Origin: DATARN01 sp963851105
GTDB taxonomy: Bacteria; Actinomycetota; Acidimicrobiia; Acidimicrobiales; Palsa-688
Direction of reading: 5' to 3'
Length of the DNA: 64,000 nt
NCBI GenBank assembly: GCA_963851105.1
Contig: CAWKNP010000009.1
Location: 248,001 to 312,000, forward strand
The notes beneath the pieces are model-generated. The model was not told where the DNA came from. It saw nothing but the letters and a program-made list of their open reading frames with translations, and made no database searches. This document shows positions 58,416-64,000 of this stretch, in pieces. The position numbers were made by a program, and so were the translations under genes. Numbering within the stretch: the first letter of the stretch is position 1; each line of letters opens with the position of its first letter.

Positions 58416-61124
58416 ATGCCTCTGTTCCTGCTCCTCGACGGCAACTCGGTCGCCTACCGGGCCTTCTTCGCCCTCCCCACGGACATGGCGACCGCGTCGG
58501 GCCAGGTGACCAACGCCGTCTACGGCTTCACCTCCATGCTCATCAACCTGCTGAAGGACCACCGACCCGATCGCATCGCAGTGGCCTTCGACCGCCCGGA
58601 GCCGACCTTCCGCCACGAGATGATCTCCGACTACAAGGCGGGCCGGGCCGAGGCGCCCGACATCTTGCGCCAGCAGATGGGTCTGGTCCGCCAGGTGGTC
58701 AACGCCCTGCACATCCCGACCGTCGAGATCGCAGGCTTCGAGGCCGACGACGTCATCGCCACCTTGGCCACCGACGCCCGGGACCGGGGCCTCGACGTGT
58801 TGATCGTCAGCGGCGATCGGGACACCTACCAGCTCGTCGAGGACCCCCACGTGAAGGTGCTGTACAACCGGCGGGGGGTGAGCGACTACGTCTTGTACGA
58901 CGAGGCGGGGATCCACGAGCGCACCGGCGTGACGCCCGAGCAGTACCCGCAGTACGCGGCGCTGCGCGGCGACCCGAGCGACAACCTGGCCGGCGTCCCC
59001 GGCGTCGGCGAGAAGACGGCGGCCAAGCTGATCAACACCTACCGCGACCTCGACGGGGTCTTCGCCCACCTCGACGAGCTGACCCCCAAGCTCCGCGAGA
59101 ACATGGCCGCCGCCGAGACCATCGTCCGCCGCAACGCCCAGGCGACGCCGCTGATCCGCGACGTGCCCCTCGGTGTCGATCTCGACGACCTTCTGATGGG
59201 GACGTGGGACTTCGAGGAGGTGCGGCAGCTGTTCAACTTCCTCGAGTTCCGCACCCTGTGGGACCGGCTGCTGGAGGTGTCGGACAGCGGGGAAAAAGGG
59301 GGCGTCGAGGTCATCGAGAGCGGCGCGCCCCCCATCGACGTCGAGGTCGAGGGCATCCCGTCGACCGCCTCGGCCATCGACCTGGTCACGTCGTGGGACG
59401 CCAGCGCCGCGCCCCTGGCCATGGAGGCGGCGTGGGCGGGACGCCCCGGCCGCTCGGAGATCGACGGGCTGGCGTTCGTCGAGCTGCCGCCGCCTGCGCC
59501 CGATGCGCCCGTCCCGGTGGTGTGGATCAGCGCCCAGCAACTGGCCGATCCCGGAGTCCGTGCCGCCGTTTCCCAGCTCCTGGGCGCCGACGGCGTGGCC
59601 GTGAGCACCCATGACGCGAAGGCGCTGATGCGCGGCCTGTCGGGCATCGGAGTCGATTTTTCCCACCTGGAACTGGACACCGCGATCGGTGCCTACCTGG
59701 TCGATCCGGCGGGCGATCAGTACCTGCTGGAGGACCTGGCCACCCGCTACGCCCACGTCGAGCTTCGGGCCCCCGACGCCCCGCCCGACGGGCAGCTGGA
59801 CCTGAGCGGCGGCGGCGTCGAGCCCGCGGTCGAAGCGGCCCGGCGGGCGGCCGCGGTCGCCTTGCTGGTCGAGCCGCTGGGCGCCGCCCTGTCGGCGCGG
59901 GGGCTGTCGCCGCTGTACGACCGGATCGAGCGCCCGCTGGTGCGGGTCCTGGCCCGCATGGAGGAGGCCGGTGTCGGCGTCGACGAGGACTATCTCCGAA
60001 CCCTGGCCAAGCGCCTCACCGAGGAGGCGCGGACCCTCGAGATCGAGATCCAGGAGCTGGCCGGGGAGCCCTTCGTTGTCAACTCGACCAAGCAGCTCCG
60101 GGAGATCCTCTACACCAAGCTCGGCCTGGCCACCGGGAAGCGGACCAAGACCGGCTTTTCTACCGACGCCCAATCGCTCGAGAAGCTCCGGGGCCAGCAT
60201 CCCATCATCGAAGCGCTGCTGCGCTACCGCGAGGTCGAGAAGCTGCGCTCGACCTACGGCGACGCGTTGCTGGCCGAGGTGGCCGCCGACGGGCGCATCC
60301 ACGCCACCTTCAACCAGACCGTTGCCCGCACCGGGCGGCTCTCGTCGGACCAGCCCAACCTGCACAACATCCCGATCCGCAGCGAGGAGGGCCGCGAATT
60401 CCGCCGGGCGTTCGTCCCCGCCGCGGGGTGCCGCTTCCTGGTCGCCGACTACAACCAGATCGAGTTGCGGGTGATCGCCCACCTGGCCGAGGACCCGGGG
60501 TTGATCGAGGCCTTCCGCCAGGGCATCGACATCCACAACGTGACCGCGGCCCGGGTGTTCGGCGTCGACGGCGGCGACGTGACCATGGCGCAGCGGTCGA
60601 AGGCCAAGATGGTTTCCTACGGTCTTGCCTACGGGATGGAGTCGTACGGCCTAGCCCAGCGCTTGGCGATCCCCGTCGAGGAGGCGGCGCAAATCCTGCA
60701 GGCGTACTTCGAGGCCTTTCCCAACGTGAAGGACTACATGGACCGCGTCGTCGCCGAGGCCCGCAGCCGAGGCTACACCGAGACGCTGTTCGGGCGCCGG
60801 CGCCTGATCCCCGAGCTCCAGGCGGGCAATTACCGGATCCGGCAGGCGGGCGAGCGCCAGGCCATGAACGCCGGCATCCAGGGCCTGGCCGCCGACATCT
60901 TCAAGGCGGCCCTGGTGCGCATCGACGTCCTCCTGGCGGGCGCCGCCATGGCGAGCCGCCTGGTGCTGCAGGTGCATGACGAGGTGATCCTGGAAGTGCC
61001 CCCCGAAGAGGAGGATTCCGCCGCCGCGCTGGTGGTGGAGGCGATGACCGGCGCCGCCGAGCTGTCGGTGCCGCTGGCCGTGCATTTGTCGTGGGGCGAC
61101 ACCTGGGCGCACGCCAAATCCTGA
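58416..61124 (+). CDS. polA: DNA polymerase I
   Basis: A 902-residue repair polymerase. The 5'-3' exonuclease is intact (LLLDGNSVAYRAFFALPTDM, AVAFDRPEPTFRHEMISDYK, EADDVIATLA, IVSGDRDTYQLV, GVPGVGEKTAAKLI). The middle 3'-5' exonuclease domain has lost the DxE metal motif (the equivalent region reads LAMEAAWAG), as in other actinobacterial PolA. The polymerase domain is complete: TGRLSSDQPNLHNIPIRSEE, VADYNQIELRVIAHLAEDPG, RSKAKMVSYGLAYGMESYGL and LVLQVHDEVILEVP. It is upstream of rpsA with 105 bases between. Confidence 0.96.
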   Translation: MPLFLLLDGNSVAYRAFFALPTDMATASGQVTNAVYGFTSMLINLLKDHRPDRIAVAFDRPEPTFRHEMISDYKAGRAEAPDILRQQMGLVRQVVNALHIPTVEIAGFEADDVIATLATDARDRGLDVLIVSGDRDTYQLVEDPHVKVLYNRRGVSDYVLYDEAGIHERTGVTPEQYPQYAALRGDPSDNLAGVPGVGEKTAAKLINTYRDLDGVFAHLDELTPKLRENMAAAETIVRRNAQATPLIRDVPLGVDLDDLLMGTWDFEEVRQLFNFLEFRTLWDRLLEVSDSGEKGGVEVIESGAPPIDVEVEGIPSTASAIDLVTSWDASAAPLAMEAAWAGRPGRSEIDGLAFVELPPPAPDAPVPVVWISAQQLADPGVRAAVSQLLGADGVAVSTHDAKALMRGLSGIGVDFSHLELDTAIGAYLVDPAGDQYLLEDLATRYAHVELRAPDAPPDGQLDLSGGGVEPAVEAARRAAAVALLVEPLGAALSARGLSPLYDRIERPLVRVLARMEEAGVGVDEDYLRTLAKRLTEEARTLEIEIQELAGEPFVVNSTKQLREILYTKLGLATGKRTKTGFSTDAQSLEKLRGQHPIIEALLRYREVEKLRSTYGDALLAEVAADGRIHATFNQTVARTGRLSSDQPNLHNIPIRSEEGREFRRAFVPAAGCRFLVADYNQIELRVIAHLAEDPGLIEAFRQGIDIHNVTAARVFGVDGGDVTMAQRSKAKMVSYGLAYGMESYGLAQRLAIPVEEAAQILQAYFEAFPNVKDYMDRVVAEARSRGYTETLFGRRRLIPELQAGNYRIRQAGERQAMNAGIQGLAADIFKAALVRIDVLLAGAAMASRLVLQVHDEVILEVPPEEEDSAAALVVEAMTGAAELSVPLAVHLSWGDTWAHAKS

Positions 61125-61153
61125 GAAATTCTCCCGCCGCCCGGTGGGTGGGG

Positions 61154-61207
61154 GCGCAGTAGTACCATTTTCGTCCGGAGCGAAACGAGTCGCTCCCTCT
61201 ACTGCGC
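61154..61207 (+). promoter_or_regulatory. nested inverted repeat in the polA-rpsA gap, possible rpsA leader
   Basis: Outer arms GCGCAGTA (61154-61161) and TACTGCGC (61200-61207) enclose a perfect inner hairpin GGAGCGA-AACGAG-TCGCTCC (61177-61196). The structure ends 22 bases before the rpsA ATG, just upstream of the AAGAAGG ribosome site. Position and nested symmetry suggest an mRNA leader that could serve S1 autoregulation; this is inference. Confidence 0.45.
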
Positions 61208-61229
61208 GCAGCTAAGAAGGCCACCATTC

Positions 61230-62672
61230 ATGTCGGACGACACCGCAACCATCACCCCAACCCCTGCCGCCCCGCCGCCGAGCAACGGCATGGGCACGTT
61301 TGACGAAGCGGGGGTGTACACACCTCGCCAGGTCGTCGACGACGACCTCGGGGGCATGTCGCTGGAAGACGCCATCGCCGGCACCATCGTCGAGTTCGAC
61401 GACGGCGACATCGTCAAGGGCACCGTCGTCAAGGTCGACAAGGACGAGGTCCTGCTCGACATCGGCTTCAAGTCCGAGGGCGTGATCCCCGCTCGCGAGC
61501 TGTCGATCCGCCACGACGTCGATCCCCACGAAGTGGTGTCGATGGGCGACGAGATCGAGGCCCTCGTCCTCCAGAAGGAGGACAAGGAAGGCCGCCTGAT
61601 CCTGTCCAAGAAGAGGGCGCAGTACGAGCGGGCCTGGGGCACCATCGAGACGATCAAGGCCCGCGACGGCGTGGTGTCGGGACCGGTCATCGAAGTGGTC
61701 AAGGGCGGCCTGATCATCGACATCGGCCTGCGGGGCTTCCTGCCGGCGTCGCTGGTCGAGCTGCGCCGGGTCCGCGACCTCCAGCCGTACGTCGGTCGGG
61801 TCCTCGACGCCAAGATCATCGAGCTCGACAAGCACCGCAACAACGTGGTCCTGTCGCGGCGGGCGTGGCTCGAGGAGACGCAGAAGGAGCAGCGCGACGA
61901 GTTCCTGGCCAACCTGAAGCCCGGCGAGGTGCGCCGCGGGGTCGTCTCGTCGGTCGTCAACTTCGGGGCGTTCGTGGACCTGGGGGGCATGGACGGGCTG
62001 ATCCATGTGTCCGAGCTGTCGTGGAAGCACGTGGACCATCCGTCGTCGGTGGTCACCGTCGGCGACGAGGTCGAAGTGCGGGTCCTCGACGTGGACCTCG
62101 ACCGCGAGCGCATCAGCCTCTCGCTCAAGGCGACCCAGCAGGACCCGTGGCAGGAGTTCGCCAACGCCCACCGCGTCGGCGAGCTGGTCTACGGGCGGGT
62201 CACCAAGCTGGTCCCCTTCGGCGCCTTCGTCCAGGTGGGCGAGGGAATCGAGGGCCTGGTGCACATCTCCGAGATGGCCGTGCACCACGTGGAGCTGCCC
62301 GAGCAGGTCGTGACCCCGGGCGAAGAGCTGTGGGTCAAGATCATCGACATCGACCTGCAGCGCCGGCGCATCAGCCTGTCGATCAAGCAGGCGGCCGAGG
62401 GTGGCGAAGTGGCCGCCGAGTACCGGGAGCACTTCGGCGAGCACGCCTACGACGACCAGGGCAACTACATCGGTGCCGCCTACGACACCGAGTTCGTGCC
62501 CGAGTCCGAGGCCCAGGCGGCATGGGCGGAGTACCTGGAGGAGACAGGCGGCGTGGCCGGTCTCCCCGCCCCCGACGCGGCGGAGGCCGCTGGGGCCCCG
62601 GATGCGCCCGCGGCGCCGGCGGCGCCGGCGGCCCGGCCCGCCCCGGATACGGGCGGCGCCGAGCCCGCGTAG
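61230..62672 (+). CDS. rpsA: 30S ribosomal protein S1
   Basis: A 480-residue protein with four S1 RNA-binding repeats. Start lines of repeats are GDIVKGTVVKVDKDEVLLDI (about residue 57), GVVSGPVIEVVKGGLIIDIG (about 146), GEVRRGVVSSVVNFGAFVDL (about 231) and GELVYGRVTKLVPFGAFVQV (about 316). An Ala/Pro-rich tail of about 40 residues ends it. It has a clear AAGAAGG ribosome site. Order rpsA-coaE-uvrB is typical for actinobacteria. A strong rho-independent terminator follows. Confidence 0.96.
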   Translation: MSDDTATITPTPAAPPPSNGMGTFDEAGVYTPRQVVDDDLGGMSLEDAIAGTIVEFDDGDIVKGTVVKVDKDEVLLDIGFKSEGVIPARELSIRHDVDPHEVVSMGDEIEALVLQKEDKEGRLILSKKRAQYERAWGTIETIKARDGVVSGPVIEVVKGGLIIDIGLRGFLPASLVELRRVRDLQPYVGRVLDAKIIELDKHRNNVVLSRRAWLEETQKEQRDEFLANLKPGEVRRGVVSSVVNFGAFVDLGGMDGLIHVSELSWKHVDHPSSVVTVGDEVEVRVLDVDLDRERISLSLKATQQDPWQEFANAHRVGELVYGRVTKLVPFGAFVQVGEGIEGLVHISEMAVHHVELPEQVVTPGEELWVKIIDIDLQRRRISLSIKQAAEGGEVAAEYREHFGEHAYDDQGNYIGAAYDTEFVPESEAQAAWAEYLEETGGVAGLPAPDAAEAAGAPDAPAAPAAPAARPAPDTGGAEPA

Positions 62673-62699
62673 CACGAACAAGGAAGCGTCGTTGTTCCG

Positions 62700-62729
62700 G
62701 GGGTCGGGCTCACGCCCGGCCCCTTTTTT
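62700..62729 (+). terminator. rho-independent terminator after rpsA
   Basis: GGGGTCGGGC pairs with GCCCGGCCCC (one T-G wobble) around TCAC, followed by six T residues. It is the only classical T-tract terminator I found in the window, 28 bases after the rpsA stop. Confidence 0.9.
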
Positions 62730-62790
62730 CGTCCCTTGGTTGGGGGGCGGGGGGGCCTGAGGCCCGGCCCCTTGTCGTTCGGTTCCCGGG

Positions 62791-63060
62791 TCAGCGAGGC
62801 TCGGGGCTGAGGACCGGCCCCTCTAGTCCGTACCACGAGGGCCGGTCGGCCCCGTCGACCAGGCGGCGGATCGGCTCGGCGGGATAGCGCCACTGGCCGC
62901 CCGGCGTGCGCATGCACGGAACCCGGCCCCGGCGGGCCCATTCCGACACCGTGCGGGTCGACACCTGAAAGAGGGCCGCGACGTCCGACGTTCGCAGCAG
63001 GTCCTGGTTGTTGTCGTAACCGTCGTGGGGTTCGGCGGGGGCGTAGTCAGGTTGGGACAT
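62791..63060 (-). CDS. small MerR/BldC-type helix-turn-helix protein
   Basis: An 89-residue DNA-binding protein from ATG 63060. The winged-helix part LLRTSDVAALFQVSTRTVSE, WARRGRVPCMRTPGGQWRYP resembles BldC and phage excisionase HTH domains (the RTLGGHRRYR-like wing is here RTPGGQWRYP). A disordered acidic N-terminus (PAEPHDGYDNNQ) precedes it. BldC-type proteins control development or sporulation in Streptomyces; no such link is visible here. It is convergent with rpsA. Confidence 0.8.
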   Translation of the reverse strand: MSQPDYAPAEPHDGYDNNQDLLRTSDVAALFQVSTRTVSEWARRGRVPCMRTPGGQWRYPAEPIRRLVDGADRPSWYGLEGPVLSPEPR

Positions 63061-63266
63061 GGGCGGGACAAACTCCATCGACGTTGTTTGGAGGTCCACG
63101 GTGACACGGACCCATCCGGCTGACAATGACCCGACTGGGCTATTTCCCTCTAGTCATTGCCCGGTGCCGAATCGTGCCCGCGGGTCGAGCTGCGGCGGCG
63201 GCACCAGGCCGGGCGCACTGGCCCGCCGCCCGCTCGGCTCGGGTCAGCGGTTGGTACCGTGCCCCG

Positions 63267-63899
63267 GTGATCGTGGTCGGCCTTACCGGCGGCATCGGCT
63301 CGGGCAAGTCCACCGTTGCCACCCTGCTGGCCGAGCGGGGGGCCGTCGTGATCGACGCCGACCAGATCGCCCGCCAGGTGGCGGCACCGGGGGGCGCGGC
63401 GTACGACGCCCTGGTGGAGCACTTCGGTCCCGCGGTAGTCGGCGCCGGGGGAATCCTGGACCGGGGAGCGATCGCGGCTCGGGTCTTTTCCGATCCCGCG
63501 GAACTGGCGGTTCTGAACGCCGTGACCCATCCCGCCATCGCGGTCGAGATGGCCCGGCGTTTGGCGCAGGAGGCGTCGGGGCCCGACCGTGACCGGGTGG
63601 TGGTGCTGGACGTCCCGCTGTTCGTGGAGGAGATGCGGGGCGGTTACGGCGTGGCCGGCGTCGTCGTCGTCGACACCCCGGTGGAGGTCGCCATCGCCCG
63701 CCTGGTCGAGCACCGCGGCATCCCCGAGGCCGACGCCCGGGCCCGGGCCGGTACCCAGGCCAGCCGGGAGGACCGCCGGCGCCTGGCGGACGTGGTCGTC
63801 GACAACGGAGGCTCGCGGGCGGAGTTGGAGGCGAAGATCGGGCCGCTGTGGGATTGGATCACGGCGCTCGGCGCGGCCGCGCCCGGTTGTCCGCTCTGA
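63267..63899 (+). CDS. coaE: dephospho-CoA kinase
   Basis: A 210-residue P-loop kinase making the last step of coenzyme A synthesis. GTG 63267 is chosen because the family starts with VVGLTGGIGSGKSTVATLLA; the frame upstream is Arg/Ala-rich and unlike the family. Other parts: VVIDADQIARQVAAPGG with the catalytic Asp, VTHPAIAVEMARRL, VVLDVPLFVEE and a lid with REDRRRLADVVVDNGG. The mycobacterial C-terminal UPF0157/GrpB extension is absent. Confidence 0.94.
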   Translation: MIVVGLTGGIGSGKSTVATLLAERGAVVIDADQIARQVAAPGGAAYDALVEHFGPAVVGAGGILDRGAIAARVFSDPAELAVLNAVTHPAIAVEMARRLAQEASGPDRDRVVVLDVPLFVEEMRGGYGVAGVVVVDTPVEVAIARLVEHRGIPEADARARAGTQASREDRRRLADVVVDNGGSRAELEAKIGPLWDWITALGAAAPGCPL

Positions 63900-63962
63900 G
63901 ACGTTTCGGGGCTCCCCGGGCGTCAGGACCGGGCTGTCACAGGCCCCCGGTAGCATCGCACC

Positions 63963-64000
63963 ATGCCCCCGTTTCAGGTCGTCTCCGACTTCGAGCCGGC
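63963..64000 (+). CDS. uvrB: excinuclease ABC subunit B, first codons only
   Basis: ATG 63963 begins PPFQVVSDFEPA, which matches the conserved start of UvrB; the rest is outside the window. The order rpsA-coaE-uvrB in actinobacteria supports the call although only 12 codons are seen. Confidence 0.75.
   Translation, partial: MPPFQVVSDFEP

Overview
The window is high-GC bacterial DNA from an actinobacterium, most probably class Acidimicrobiia (inference from gene content, not from a marker search). Pointers are mycothiol synthase (mshD), an F420/LLM-type oxidoreductase, a GlnII-type glutamine synthetase, an ANTAR response regulator resembling Rv1626/PdtaR, actinobacterial-style his and trp clusters, many GTG/TTG starts and chains of four-base ATGA/GTGA/TTGA stop-start overlaps.

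Layout. 1-5460 (minus strand): a Tad/Flp pilus secretion block (TadC fragment, TadB, CpaF ATPase, CpaE-like, CpaB/SAF) preceded by a secreted glycine-rich protein and a lipoprotein. 5461-7261: gene-poor scar with a decayed MOSC-domain gene. 7262-10070: MerR regulator, menG and isochorismate synthase (menaquinone). 10159-12884: LysR regulator divergent from a VOC protein, a 49-residue peptide and a muconolactone-isomerase/DUF3237 fusion. 12911-16066: mshD, rlmN and a membrane protein divergent from nth. 16186-16367: hairpins and a 46-bp tandem repeat. 16669-26927: hisD-C-B-H-A-F, a DUF4190-type membrane protein, a GroES-like gene, hisI, trpE, a ygfZ-type gene and a lipoprotein, almost all translationally coupled. 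26881-29058: a two-component system. 29122-32578: trpC-F-B-A. 32598-34846: a zinc sugar/alcohol dehydrogenase and a polytopic membrane protein. 34920-40133: nitrogen control (short OmpR-type regulator, PII, Amt, and divergent GlnD). 40135-48319: APC permease, YqgE, LLM enzyme, lipoprotein, UbiB-type kinase, Bcp peroxiredoxin and a secreted-domain protein, with two families of short direct repeats. 48323-52208: fatty acid synthesis cluster fabD-fabH-acpP-fabF. 52655-53873: glnII and tRNA-Leu(CAA). 53914-58396: MprAB-like two-component system, a DUF3105-like lipoprotein, a coiled-coil protein plus ANTAR regulator, and a DtxR-family repressor. 58416-64000: polA, rpsA, a BldC/MerR-like small regulator, coaE and the first codons of uvrB.

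The most unusual points are: FabD carrying a C-terminal biotin-carboxyl-carrier-like domain from which the biotinylated hairpin seems to have been deleted; the muconolactone-isomerase/DUF3237 fusion; a repetitive Ala/Gly/Ser/Pro linker inside GlnD; a repetitive tail on TrpE; a nested inverted-repeat leader in front of rpsA; and a nitrogen locus with a GlnR-like truncated regulator and helically phased repeats. Three otherwise intact genes (the Tad-associated secreted protein, ygfZ and trpB) each carry one surplus G in a short G run, which points to assembly or sequencing indels rather than biology, while the MOSC gene is genuinely decayed.
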